This document shows positions 40,190 to 50,965 of a DNA stretch of 64,000 nucleotides, piece after piece; the first letter of the stretch is position 1, and the number at the start of each line of letters is the position of its first letter. The stretch lies in NCBI GenBank assembly GCA_025558095.1, contig JAIVFI010000005.1:806001-870000 (forward strand), read 5' to 3'. The stretch is from Hyaloraphidium curvatum (lineage: Eukaryota > Monoblepharomycota > Hyaloraphidiomycetes > Hyaloraphidiales > Hyaloraphidiaceae). The position numbers and the translations under genes were made by a program. Under the pieces are notes generated by a model. That model was not told the origin of the DNA. It was given only the letters and a program-made list of their open reading frames with translations, and searched no databases.

Positions 40190-41599
40190 ATGTCGGTCCT
40201 GACGGTCTTTGAGAACGACCGCGTCTCCGTCGGACCGGGCGCGTCACAACTCACGGCGGCGGACCGCGACGCGCTTCTCGCCCTCTCCGAGCGGTGCGAC
40301 GGATTCTGCACCGCGGAGGAGGGTGGCGTGCGGCTGGAGGGCCACTGCGGGCTGGTCGCGCTGCCGTCGGGACGCCTGCTCGAGGTGCTGCCAAAGGTGC
40401 TGGACCGCAGGGGACGAGGGGTGGGACGGGGATTCGCGGAGGACTTTCTGGGGCACACGGAGCAGGCAATTGGGGAGCAAGCGGTGGGGCAGCTGGATAG
40501 CACCTCGCCGGCGTCTGAGTTTGTCGGCATGCTCGTGCGGATGCTCGGCCTCGCCGGCGACGACTTTGCTATGTACCGCATGGATTCCTCCGTCGGCCAC
40601 GTATCGACGCCGCTTACAGGCGGCCTGCTCGAGGTCTTTGTCTCGGCCTTCCTTTCGCACGTGCACATCCTCGCCCTGGGGGGGCTGCACCAGGACTACC
40701 GCACCGTCGAGGGCGACCTCGGCGCCGTGCGCGGGCGGATCCAGCTGCAGCGCCAGGCGACCACCCTGTGGAACAGGAAGGACGCCGTTGCCTGCTCGTA
40801 CGACGAGCGGTCGACCGACCACGCCCTGAACCGCGTGGTCAAGGCGGCGTTGGTGGTCGTGTCGCGGTTCGGTCTGCCGCCGGATCAGGCGAACCGTTGC
40901 CGGCAGCTGCTCCTGCTGTTTCGAGACGTGGACCTGGCCGGCTTCGACCCCCTGCGGACGCTGCGCACGCCGCGGTTCGACCGCCAATCCGCCCGCTACC
41001 GCCCCGCCGTCGAATGGGCCGCCCGCATTCTCCGCTTCGAATCCCCCGCCGCCCTCGCCGGCCACCTCCCCGCCCCCGAGATTCTGTTCGACATGCCCCT
41101 CCTCTTCGAATCCGCGGTCGGCGGCATCCTTTCCCGCCGCGCCACGGAGCGCGGCCTCCACGCGGACCTGCAGCGGGCCGGGTTCCTCGTGACCCTCCTC
41201 GGCGACGAAAACACGGGCATGGTCCGCATGCGCCCGGACTACATCCTCCGCGACCGGGAGGGAAAGGTGCTCGCGGTCGGCGACGCCAAGTGGAAGCCGC
41301 TGGACCTTCTCCAAGGCAACCTGCTCCCGCGCAACAAGGACGTGTACCAGCTCTCGGCCTACGCGTACGGTTTCGACGCCGACGCGGCCATCATCTACCC
41401 GTGGTTCGCGGACTACGACCGGCGCAGGATGAGGGAGACGACGCTGGTGCTGCCGGCCACGGTGCCGGGCAGGCCGCCGAGGAAGATCACCATCATCCTG
41501 CTGGACGTGCGGAGGGACGACTTGGGGGTGGTGATGCACGATCCGAGGGCGGCGTCGCTGTTTGTGGATCTGCTGCTGGGTCCCCAGGAGAGCGTGTAG
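40190..41599 (+). CDS. McrC-like nuclease subunit of a McrBC-type system
   Basis: 469 residues, no clear intron. It has the McrC layout: an N-terminal region with LEGHCGLVALPSGRLLEVLP (like the GRLEILPKI motif), a middle region with GDLGAVRGRIQLQRQ, and a C-terminal PD-(D/E)xK nuclease with RPDYILRD ... VLAVGDAKWKPL (41232-41296) followed by DVYQLSAYAYGFDADAAIIYP. In bacteria McrC binds McrB, activates its GTPase and cuts DNA at modified cytosines. The catalytic Asp and DxK residues are intact. Start ATG at 40190; the frame is open earlier without family resemblance. A McrB-type GTPase is encoded 18 kb away at 59689-62720. Confidence 0.85.
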   Translation: MSVLTVFENDRVSVGPGASQLTAADRDALLALSERCDGFCTAEEGGVRLEGHCGLVALPSGRLLEVLPKVLDRRGRGVGRGFAEDFLGHTEQAIGEQAVGQLDSTSPASEFVGMLVRMLGLAGDDFAMYRMDSSVGHVSTPLTGGLLEVFVSAFLSHVHILALGGLHQDYRTVEGDLGAVRGRIQLQRQATTLWNRKDAVACSYDERSTDHALNRVVKAALVVVSRFGLPPDQANRCRQLLLLFRDVDLAGFDPLRTLRTPRFDRQSARYRPAVEWAARILRFESPAALAGHLPAPEILFDMPLLFESAVGGILSRRATERGLHADLQRAGFLVTLLGDENTGMVRMRPDYILRDREGKVLAVGDAKWKPLDLLQGNLLPRNKDVYQLSAYAYGFDADAAIIYPWFADYDRRRMRETTLVLPATVPGRPPRKITIILLDVRRDDLGVVMHDPRAASLFVDLLLGPQESV

Positions 41600-41655
41600 C
41601 GGTGTTACTGAAACGTGGAACACGCTGCGTGTTCGACCGGGGTCCCCCGCCGAGC

Positions 41656-42165
41656 TCATTCCGCACCCCTCTTCGCGATGAAGGCAGACGACCACCGCGG
41701 CCTCGCGACTTTGAGTCCATCCAACAGCCGAAGGAGGCGCTGGCTTGGAGCTAAAGTGTGGTCCCTGGGATCCGAGAGCAATGCAACGATCTCTTTATGT
41801 TCCCGCCGGAGCCATTCCACGACCATCTCGTCCCAAGAGAACCGGTCCAGGTGCCGCACAAAGTCCAGTGCGAGGTCCGCCGATGCATCCCTGTCCTGGA
41901 GGAAAGAGGAAAGGAACTCGCGCACCTCGTCGAGGTCGAAGCCGAAGGATGCGACGCGGTTCTCGCGGCCGGTCCTGAAATCCGAGTCGCGGATCGGTGT
42001 TGTGACGAACCGGTGGAACGTCTGAAAAGTTCCTTGTTGGCAGCGTCCCGCAGCGAACGGGATAAGGAAGCAGAGGTCGGCCAGGGAAAGGCGGTCCGCG
42101 ACGCGGGCGAACACCTCGGGCGGCAGGGACCTCCAGGCCGGGCGGCGGCGGGGCGACCATCGCAT
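41656..42165 (-). CDS. F-box-like family member 3, short
   Basis: 169 residues from the ATG at 42165. It carries an F-box-like start (SLPPEVFARVADRLSLADLC) and the family C-terminal block (LALDFVRHLDRFSWDEMVVE ... VARPRWSSAFIAK) seen at 17972 and 19292, with a shortened middle. Convergent with McrC, 57 bp between stops. SCF adaptor role is inferred from the F-box only. Confidence 0.6.
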   Translation of the reverse strand: MRWSPRRRPAWRSLPPEVFARVADRLSLADLCFLIPFAAGRCQQGTFQTFHRFVTTPIRDSDFRTGRENRVASFGFDLDEVREFLSSFLQDRDASADLALDFVRHLDRFSWDEMVVEWLRREHKEIVALLSDPRDHTLAPSQRLLRLLDGLKVARPRWSSAFIAKRGAE

Positions 42166-42247
42166 CAGAATACATCGAACAACACCCCTTCAGTGGTACG
42201 CGGAAAGTTTCAATTTGAGAGCGATAGAGGACGTTGAACTGCGAAGG

Positions 42248-45212
42248 ATGGGACGCGCGTCCGCGCCCGCCGATTCCACCATTGCGTCCCTCCGCCCCGG
42301 CACGTCCGGCGCCTCCTCATCGAGCGTCCGCGCGCCGCGCCGCAGGATGCCGCCGCAGGAGGTGCGGTGCCGCGCCTTTTCCCCGCCGCGAGGCGCTAAC
42401 CGACCGTCCGCGGTCCTCCTTGCGTCGCCTATCCACGCCACTTTCGGCACCTTAAACACCGCGGATCTATTTCCTAGACATCGCCGCTGATCTATGACGA
42501 CGAGGAGGCTGCGGGAGACGCGTCGCCGCCCCCGCGGCGCCCGCGGGACCGCCGGCGAGCCCCGTACCCCATCGCGGCCCCGCAGCCGCCCGAGCTGTGG
42601 TCGTCGACAGAGAAGTGGCTGGGCGCCGCGGCAGTTTTCTTGCTCGCCCTGTCGTGCATTTTCGGCGGGCTGTACGTGGCCGGCCCGCACGTGGACCTGC
42701 CGCCGCCGCCGCCGCCAAAGGCCCCCGACAACGACGCGCCGTGCATGACCCCCGACTGCGTCGTCACCGCCGCCGGCATCATCTCGGCCATGGACACAGC
42801 CGTCGACCCGTGCACCGACTTTTTCTCCTTCAGCTGCGGCGGCTGGATCAGGGCCAACCCCATCCCCGACTACAAGTCGCGCTACGGCTCGTTCGACCAG
42901 CTCTCGGAGCGCAACAAGAAGGTCCTCCGTGAGATCCTCGAGCAGCCGTACGAGGTGACCCCCTCGGTGCCGTTTGCCGAGCGCGGGGTGGACAAGGAGA
43001 ACTGGGACCGGTTCAGGGCGCTGTACGACACGTGCCGCAACGAGACCCGGATCAACGCCCGCGGCATCGCCCCCGTGCGCGACCTCGTCACCCGGATTCG
43101 CACCATCTTCCCGCTGCCGGCCACCGAGTCGGCCGATTTCGCGGCGGCCGTGGCGGCGTTCCACACGCTCGACGTGTCGGTGCTCTTCAGCTTCTACGTG
43201 TCCGAGGACCAGAAGAACCCGGACGTGAACACGCTGTATCTGGACCAGCGCGGGCCGCTGGGGCTGCCGAGCAAGGAGTACTATTTGGACGCCAAGGTGG
43301 TGCCCGTCTACAAGGTGGGTGGACGGCTCGCGGTGTGCCACACTCTGGCTCACAGATAGTGTTCGTCATCTGCCCACAGTCGGTCATCGCGGACGAGCTG
43401 CGCAATGTCTTTTCGGCCAACACCACGCTGAACGATACCTACCCCGCGCCTGCCGACACCAACTGGACCCTCGTCGCCGAGACAATCTTTGACTTTGAAT
43501 CCAAGGTGCGCCTGCCACCTTTTTTGCATTTTGCCCACGATGTGACGCCAATTTTCGCAGCTCGCCAACATTTCGCTCCCCGAGGACGAGATCCAGGAGC
43601 AGAACAAGACCTACAACCCCTACGAGCTCGCCGCCCTCGTCTCGTCGGCCCCCGGCTTCGACTGGAAGTCCTACCTACAGCACCGCTTTCCCGCCGACAC
43701 CTTCCCCCCCTCGCTCATCACCGACAAGACCGTGCTGATCGTCGGCATGCCCGCCTACATCGGCAACCTCACCGCGCTCCTCGGCACGACCCCCGCCGAG
43801 ACGCTCGAGTGGTACTTCACCTGGCAGTCGGTGCAGTCCTTTGGCGGCGCCGTCTCCGAGGCCGCCAAGGAGCCGCTCAAGCGGCTGCGCGAGGTGCTCA
43901 CGGGGGTGCGCTCGACGACGGTGCCGCCGCGGTGGGAGGTGTGCGTGGACTCGACGGACGGGCTGATGGGGTTCGCGGTGGGCAAGTGGTTCGTGGACAG
44001 GGTGTTCACGCCCGAGGCCAAGGCCGCGGCGGACGGGGCGATCGACTACATCAAGAAGATGATGGTGGCGAGGCTGCCGGAGCTCAAGTGGATCGACAAC
44101 CAGACCATGGGGCTCGCCGTGGAGAAGGTGCAGAGCCTGAAGAGGAAGATCGGGTGGGTCGTCCGCAGACCTGGTGCCTCTTGAGCTCCAGCTAACTTCA
44201 ATTCAGATACCCGCCCTACATCCTGTCGCCGACCAAGCTCAAGGAGCGCTACGCCTGCTTCGAGGTCGACACGGTGGACTACTTCCAGAACCTCGTCAAC
44301 GCGGCGCGCTACGGCGTCATGCGCAACATCAAGAAGATCACCCAGCCCGTGGACAGGGACGAGTGGGGCATGACGCCGCAGACGGTGAACGCGTACTACA
44401 ACGTGGGTCCGACGTTGTCAAATTACCGTCGAAGGAGCTGACTTGGCGTCGTTCTGCTCCAGCCCACCTTGAACGAGATCGTCTTCCCCGCCGGCATCCT
44501 CCAGCCCCCCTTCTTCTCGCCCAGGTTCCCCAACTACATCAACTACGGCGCCATCGGCTCCGTCGTCGGCCACGAGCTCACCCACGCGTTCGACAACAAC
44601 GGCCGCAGCTACGACTCCCAGGGCCGCCTGCGGGACTGGTGGACCGAGGAGACGGCCAAGGAGTTCGTCAAGAGGTCAAAGTGCTTCGTGGACCAGTACG
44701 GAAAGTACACGGTGAAGGATTCGCAGGGGAGGGAGGAGCACGTGAACGGGAAGCTGACGCTGGGGGAGAATCTGGCGGACAATGGAGGGCTGGCCAGGGC
44801 GCTGGAGGCGTGGAGGGACGAGTACGGGAAGGGTGGGTGGCGCGATCGGCCGTGTGGTCACCCCTGAGCTCACTCACGTCATGATTCTGTCCACCCACAG
44901 GAATCCCCGTCATCCTCCACCGCAACTTCATCCTCCCCGGCCTCAACTACACCCGCGAGCAGATGTTCTTCGTCGGCTTCTCGCAGGTCTGGTGCTCGCT
45001 CGTGCGGCCCGAGACCGCGATCCAGAGGGTGGGTTCCTTCATCGCCGCGACCTGGACTCTGGCTCACCTTCATTCAGATCCGCACGGATCCGCACTCGCC
45101 GGCCAACTGGCGCGTCATCGGGGCGCTCACGGACTCGCAGGACTTTGCCAACGCGTGGGGCTGCGCCAAGGGGTCGCCGATGAATCCGAACGACAAGTGC
45201 ACGCTGTGGTAG
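42248..45212 (+). CDS. M13 metallopeptidase (neprilysin/ECE-like), membrane anchored
   Basis: 832 residues from eight exons; introns 42362-42477, 43315-43379, 43506-43560, 44154-44206, 44403-44462, 44833-44900 and 45029-45077. A cytosolic N-terminus precedes one membrane anchor (WLGAAAVFLLALSCIFGGLY), giving type II topology. The ectodomain starts with the M13 Cys pattern (TDFFSFSCGGWI), and has NAYYN before the catalytic core, zinc motif GHELTHAFD, ENLADNGG (third ligand and Asp), and the conserved ending GSPMNPNDKCTLW. It should cleave extracellular oligopeptides. The first exon (42248-42361) and its 116-nt intron are the least certain part; all other joins restore family motifs. Confidence 0.9.
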
Positions 45213-45365
45213 CCTGTTTCCGGGGGCGACGAGATGTAAATCTGTCTCACAATGGACGATGGACGTCTACTTTGGGGGCTCTCGATGCGTCCACCCATCA
45301 TCACTCGCCTTTACTCATTTCGCACGAATTCACGGAACGGGCGCCGCAGCCCGCGTTTCGGCCCG

Positions 45366-47295
45366 ATGCCCAGCGCCGCGTCGACATCAACGGTGTCGCC
45401 GGCATCCGAAGCCGGCGGCGCGCGGCGCAGGGAGTCCGGCGGCGCGCCCGGCGCGGTTTCGCACCGCCGCGGCGGGCGCGATCCCCTCCCGGCCCCCTCG
45501 CCGGCGAGCCCGCCCATCCGAGCGGAAATTGCCGAGCTCGAGCTCTGGGAGGCGTTCGACGCGGTCGTGAACGAGCTGGTCCTGTCGCGGACGGGGAGGT
45601 GCGTCGTCGCGGGCCGGCGGTCCCACGGGGGACGGTGCGCGGGTGTTTGTGGCCGCGCTGCGGGGCTGGGGACCCGGGAAGTCGCGTGCCTTTAAGGAGG
45701 AATGGTTTTCCCGCCGTCATTTTGGCGGGGGAAGGGTGCGCTGGGGATCCAGGGGCAAGGATCGCGGGGTGCGAATCGCGTCCCTCGCACCACTTCGGCG
45801 CCCCCTCCCACGGTCAGGAGCTCGCCGCTCATCCCGTTCTTGCCTTCCTCCCGCAGGACCATCTTCCCCTCGCTGTCCTACGCCGTCGAGCTGCCGGCCG
45901 ACAAGCGCTACGGCATGCAGATCTCCTTCCGCCACTACGACGACACATTCTACCGCTACGACAGCCGCGCCCGGATGTGGGAGTCGCACACGGACGTCTG
46001 GACCATCAAGAAGGGGATGACCATCGCCGACGACGAGGGAATGAAGCACACGCACCCCGCGGGCGTGCGGAAGGGGTCCTACTGGTGCGGTCTCCTCGAA
46101 CACCGTGCTGGACCTCGGGCTGACCTCCCCATCTCCGCAGGAACGAGCACGGGGTGTCGTTCGCCCACGTCCGCATCACCAACGACCCGTACAACGACAA
46201 ACTCTGGGCCAACCCGAAGGAGCGCTCCTGGGTGTCGGGCTGCTTCCTGCTGAGGACCTTCACCAACTACATACCCGTGCTCCACGTCGTCGACCACAAC
46301 GGCAAGGAGGTCGCGACGTTCGAGTTCGAGGCGACCAAGTTCATCGCGGTCAGCCACTACCTGAACCCAAAGCTGCGCGTGCTCAAGGCGGTGGGTTGAT
46401 CTGAGCAGCAGGATCTCCATGTTGTTGACCAAATTTCCAGACCCAGAACCCGAACGCCCACAGCGCCAAGCGCCACGTCGTCACGGTCAACACCAAGGGG
46501 CCCGCTCGGGGCATGGCCAAGGCCAAGAAGCCCACGCCGGAAAAGGAGGATCCTCCCTCCTCGCCCTCCGAGTCTGATCTGGAGTCATCATCCGACGACG
46601 AGCCCGAGGCGCCCGAGCCGGGGCCGCAGCCCCGCTCGCGTGTCCTCGCGCAGGCCACCGTCGAGCCCCCTCCTGCGCTAAAGCCTGCTCCTCCGCCGCC
46701 GCGCGCGGTCCCTCCCAACCCGTCTCCGCCGCCGCCCGCTCCCGCGCGCCAGCAACCCTTGCGCCGGCCCGCCAAGCCGCCCGCCAAGGAGCTCCGCCAG
46801 CGCCCGAAGCCCGCGCCCGCGCCCGTGCCGCCCCCGCCTGCCCGCATCGTCGCGGAGCGCAAGAACGCGGACGATGGGTTCTTTGGAGTGCGGTGGAGCG
46901 CCGAACTGCTCCCGTTCGCCAGGGGCCAGGGCCGTCCGGTGCGCGTCGAGTTCGGGCCGTACGACAGGGACGGGCTGCGGATCAAGGAGCTGTTGGAGGC
47001 CCCGGGCATGAGCGAGGATTCGGAGGAGGAGACGGAGGACTCTGAGGAGGAGAGCGAGGACGAGTTCGTGCCCTCGAGGTCGGCTGCGGCGCGGGAGCAG
47101 GGCAAGGACGAGGCGGAAGCCCCGTCGCCGGCGACACCGATGGACGTGACCCCCAACGTGCCGTCGTCGTCGCCCACGGACGCGGGGCGCCAGGCGCTGG
47201 CGAGCCCGGACCGCATGTCGACGGGTCTCAAGAGGCAGGCCGAGCCGATGATGGGCGAGGAGAAGCGGATGAAGGGGATGGTTGCGGTGGCTTAA
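45366..47295 (+). CDS. T-box transcription factor
   Basis: 521 residues from four exons; introns 45599-45856, 46085-46140 and 46391-46440. The DNA-binding T-box spans about residues 57-250: ELELWEAFDAVVNELVLSRT (start of the domain), TGRTIFPSLSY, GMQISFRHYDDTFYRYDS, WNEHGVSFAHVRITND, and FEATKFIAVSHYLNPKLRVL (the conserved FIAVTAYQN block). The C-terminal half is acidic and Pro-rich (SESDLESSSDDEPEAPEPG) with a basic Lys/Arg patch near the end, as in an activation region with NLS. Alternative ATGs at 45252 and 45285 are in frame. T-box genes occur in animals, their protist relatives and early-branching fungi. Confidence 0.85.
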
Positions 47296-47417
47296 AGGAG
47301 TGGATTCGGGCGTGATTTATTCAGTTTCGCTGTAACATGTTCATCTGGCCCGTGTATTGATGTGTCGTCGACAGGGTCGCCCGTCCCGTTGTCCGACAGC
47401 TTTCGCTGTTTGACAGG

Positions 47418-48860
47418 ATGTCTTCCGACGCCGTCCCGCCCACCGCTTGCCCGTCGGCTCTTCCGTTTGAGGTCATCGACTGCATCCTGGGCTTCCTGAG
47501 CGACGACCGGCGCGCGCTGCTCGCGTGCGTGCGCATCCGGGTTCTGCACGATTCTGCGGCGCTTCACCTGTGGAAGCGCGTGGAGATTCCCAAACCGACG
47601 ATGATGGAGCCACTGGAGCCCGCGCACAAGCATGCCATGGAGATCCTCCGGCGCCCGGTCCCGCGGCGCCCGGGCGAGAGGCGGGTTGCGGGGAGGGCCA
47701 TCGAAGGCCCCCGCACGCGCAAGAGCGGCGGCCGGCCGTACGCGCACTACGTCCGCTCGCTGGAGATCCGCGCCGGGTATCCCGAGATACGCACGACGGA
47801 CTTGTCTGACCTGCTGCGGAACTGCGCCGGAAGGAGGCTCGAGTCGCTTGCCTTTTCCGCGGACGAGGAGCAGTTTCCCCGGTGGAGGGACGCTATCGAG
47901 TCGGCGCCAGACCTCTTCGGCCAGCTCACGGAGCTCAAACTGTTCAAGTTGGACAGAACGTGGACCGGGCTGCGGGACTGGCTACAGCAGTTCTGCGGGC
48001 TCCGGTCCCTGCTGGTGGAGCACCCGACTTCTCAAGCTCTGCAGGCAGTCAGAGAAGCATTTGCAGCTTGCAAGACTCTGGAAAGACTGGCCATCTGGGG
48101 TCTCGTCACGGGTGCGTTGAACTTGGCGGAGCTGGTGGGTGGCGATGGGCATCGGTTGAGGAAGCTGGATTTGGCGTATCTCCCTGCTTTGGAGTCTCTC
48201 AACCTACGGGAGTTCTGCCATACCACGGACTGGCCAGGATTCCTGCCTTGCATTCCAGAAAGCCTGACTTCGCTCGAGCTTCATTGGCGGTACAACGCCC
48301 AAGACGCGGAGATTGCAAAGCTTTTCGTGCAGCGCTTTCGCGGGCTGCGCCATCTGTACCTCGAGATCCCCTTCGATCAAAGCTTCCTCGACAAAAGCAT
48401 CGCGTCTCTCACGCAGCTGCGCAAGCTGGAGCTCGTTCACACCGGGTACGCGGAAGAGCCGCCTTCGCTTCCTCTGAAGGCACTCGCGGGGTGTGCAAAG
48501 ACGCTCGAGATGCTGCGTACTCGCGGTCTCCGCATCTCGGTCTCCGGCCCGCCGCTGCCCGGTTTTCCCGCCGTCACGGACCTCGATCTCGACATACCCT
48601 GGCAGTATGCGAGAATGGACTTGTTCAACATGTTCACCCGGCCGCCGCGCTTCCCGCGCGTCAGGAGGCTGTGGATGCGATGGCTCGATCACTGGGCCTA
48701 CATCGGAGCCCAGACCGACAGGATCGAACGCGCCGTCGCCACGCTGCCGCAGCTCAACACGGTCTACGTGGCTGAGTCGGCTCCCACCGAGATGCTGGCA
48801 GACCTGAAGACGGCCTTCCCGACGATCGCGTTCGCCAAGGCGCGGCGCCATCGCCGCTGA
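47418..48860 (+). CDS. F-box and leucine-rich-repeat protein
   Basis: Intronless, 480 residues. An F-box at residues 14-45 (ALPFEVIDCILGFLSDDRRA) is followed by irregular LRRs: RSLEIRAGYPEIRTTDLSDL, LESLAFSADEEQFPRW, LTELKLFKLDRTW, LRKLDLAYLPALESLNLRE, SLTSLELHWRYNAQD, LRHLYLEIPF. It is the standard plan of SCF substrate receptors in fungi. It differs from the F-box-like family at 17972/19292/41656. Substrate unknown. It follows the T-box gene on the same strand with a gap of about 120 bp. Confidence 0.8.
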   Translation: MSSDAVPPTACPSALPFEVIDCILGFLSDDRRALLACVRIRVLHDSAALHLWKRVEIPKPTMMEPLEPAHKHAMEILRRPVPRRPGERRVAGRAIEGPRTRKSGGRPYAHYVRSLEIRAGYPEIRTTDLSDLLRNCAGRRLESLAFSADEEQFPRWRDAIESAPDLFGQLTELKLFKLDRTWTGLRDWLQQFCGLRSLLVEHPTSQALQAVREAFAACKTLERLAIWGLVTGALNLAELVGGDGHRLRKLDLAYLPALESLNLREFCHTTDWPGFLPCIPESLTSLELHWRYNAQDAEIAKLFVQRFRGLRHLYLEIPFDQSFLDKSIASLTQLRKLELVHTGYAEEPPSLPLKALAGCAKTLEMLRTRGLRISVSGPPLPGFPAVTDLDLDIPWQYARMDLFNMFTRPPRFPRVRRLWMRWLDHWAYIGAQTDRIERAVATLPQLNTVYVAESAPTEMLADLKTAFPTIAFAKARRHRR

Positions 48861-48966
48861 TTGATGCTATGACGCGAGGCTCGAAGCTTCGCAAATGGAC
48901 CCTCCGTGAATTAACCGTTGTTTGAATTCGATGTCATATCATTCCTTGTCAAAGCTTCCTGTACAA

Positions 48967-50787
48967 TCAACCCCGGCTGCCAGACGCCTCGCCCGCCGAC
49001 GTCCCCTCCACAGCTCCGGATGCCGACGCCGCGCCTTCCCGCGCGGCACCGTCCACCGTATCCGCGCTCGACAGCGCCGTCATCCTGGCAATGAGCCCGA
49101 ACAGCTGCTCCTCGATCTCCCTCGCCTCCCTCAGCCGCGCCTTGATCCCCGCCCTCGCGCGCTCGTCCAGGCGCACCAGCTGCGCGTCGGTGAGCGAGTC
49201 CAGGTCGTCGGGGATGGTGGGCGCCGGTGCCGGAGCCGGAGGGGGCGCGAGGCCGCCGAATCCGGGCAGCCCGCCGGGGACGAGGCCGGGGGGGAGGTCC
49301 CCCGGCGCCAGGGGCTGCATTCCCGGGATGGGGAACACGCCCTGCGCCTGCGGCGGGCGCCAGCCCGGTGGCAGCCTGTCCGCGGGTATCGGGATGGCCG
49401 GGGGCATCGGCCAGGCAAAGGGGAAGGGAGCGGGCGGGGGCTGCGCCGCGGCGGGAGGAGGGGCGGCGGCCGGGGGAGCGCCGAAAAGGCCGCCGAGGTT
49501 GAGGGGGAAGCGGGCGGCGGGTTGGGGTGCTGGTTGGCCGGGTGCGGCGGCTGGGGGAGGGGCGTCGACGAGGACGGAGCGTCGGCTGTGGGTAACAGAC
49601 ACGGTCCGTTAGCTGCCGAAAAGAGGCAACCGACCATCCGTCAACCCACCAAGTAGGACAGCTCTGCTGCCTTTCCAACCAGCTTCGAAGGCAGTGAAAG
49701 TGGAACATGTGCCCGCACGGCAGCCTCTTTGGCCTGTCTGGCCGCTGCGGCGCCCCGGGCTCCGCGGCCGTCATCTCCTCCCTGCAGATGATGCAGACCC
49801 CGTCCGACGCCGCCAGCTCCGCGGCCGTGGCGTCGGGGTAGCGCACGTCCATGTTGGCCGTCGCGCGGCGGTACCGCAGCAGGTCGCGGACGCGGGAGGC
49901 GAACGAGCGGAGGGTGAAGTAGAGGTCGCGCACGATGTGGAGGGGGAGGCCGTAGAAGTGCACGACGAGGGCGAAGAAGAGGAAGTAGGCGACGAGCTTG
50001 CAGAAATCTGGAGGTGTTTGGAGGTCAGGTGATGGTGGGCAGGTGACTTCAACGGCCGGGCCGAACCAACCGACGATGAGGTCAAGATAGAAGATGATCA
50101 TCCCCTTGTCCTCCCACGGCTGGTCGTCCCTCAAGTCCACCGTGTGCAGCGCGTACTTGACCAGCGTCGCAGCAATCTGCGCGGCCAGGATCGTGTACTC
50201 GAAGCCGAACACGATGACGGCCGACGGACCGCGCTTGAGCGTGCGGTCCACAGCGCGCGAGAGCATGTACAGGTCGAAGGCGAGCAGCAGAAACATGGTC
50301 GGCAGCATTTTTAGGTGCGAGCGGAGGGTCGGCGCCGGGCCCTGCTCCATCTGAAGGGGTGGAAACCGATCGGCAAACTGAGCTCCTCTTCGGCATAGGA
50401 GGAACCCACGAAATCGACCCTGTCGCCCGCAATCCAGTGCAGCACCTTCGCCCCTAAAAGCACGCCGAAGAACAGCACGAATTCGGCTCCGAACTCGTCG
50501 CGGAACACGGTCATTGCCAGGCACGTCTCGGTGACGGCGAACCACGACCGCTCGTAGAGGTGCTCGACCTCGACGGCCCGCAGCGGGCCGAAAACGGCGC
50601 GGACGGCCCGGCGGCCGGCGTTGATGCCGACCGCAAAGGCCGCGGCGAGCAGCACGAGCACCGAGCCGCCCGACTTGGAGAGATGCACCATCGCCGGGAA
50701 GAACTGGAACGCGCGGGCCGCCAGCGACCGGAGCACGACGAATATTGCCGCCGCGAAGGACGCGGCGGAGAATGCCGCCAGCCGCAT
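48967..50787 (-). CDS. HRD1: Hrd1/synoviolin ER ubiquitin ligase
   Basis: 544 residues from four exons; introns 50351-50409, 50008-50070 and 49586-49649. The N-terminal half has about six membrane spans (FVLFFGVLLGAKVLHWIAGD, TMFLLLAFDLYMLS, AYFLFFALVVHFYGLPLH). The RING-H2 finger is CIICREEMTAAEPG, PCGHMFHFHCLRSWL and, across the last splice, SCPTCRR. The Pro-rich cytosolic tail ends with a helical segment (LVRLDERARAGIKARLREAR). This matches Hrd1, the E3 of ER-associated degradation that ubiquitinates misfolded ER proteins with Hrd3 and Ubc7. Start is the ATG at 50787 directly before TM1. Confidence 0.92.
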
Positions 50788-50965
50788 CGGGTCGGCCGTC
50801 GGGGAGAGAGGGGTGGGCGTCCGTGGTGTCGACGTGGCAGCGACCGTGCGGAATCCCGGCCCACCTACTCCCTCACAAAGCTGAACGGCGAGACGTCGCT
50901 GCAAACGAAACACTACAGAAAGTTTCCTAATCTATCCGCCATTTACGTCCACCCTTTCCGTTTAT

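Noticed and set aside
40383-40500. Possible intron inside McrC (GTGGGACGG ... AG)
   Set aside because: A GTGGGA donor is present and the segment is poorly conserved, but the frame is continuous and no clear branch site or better join was found.
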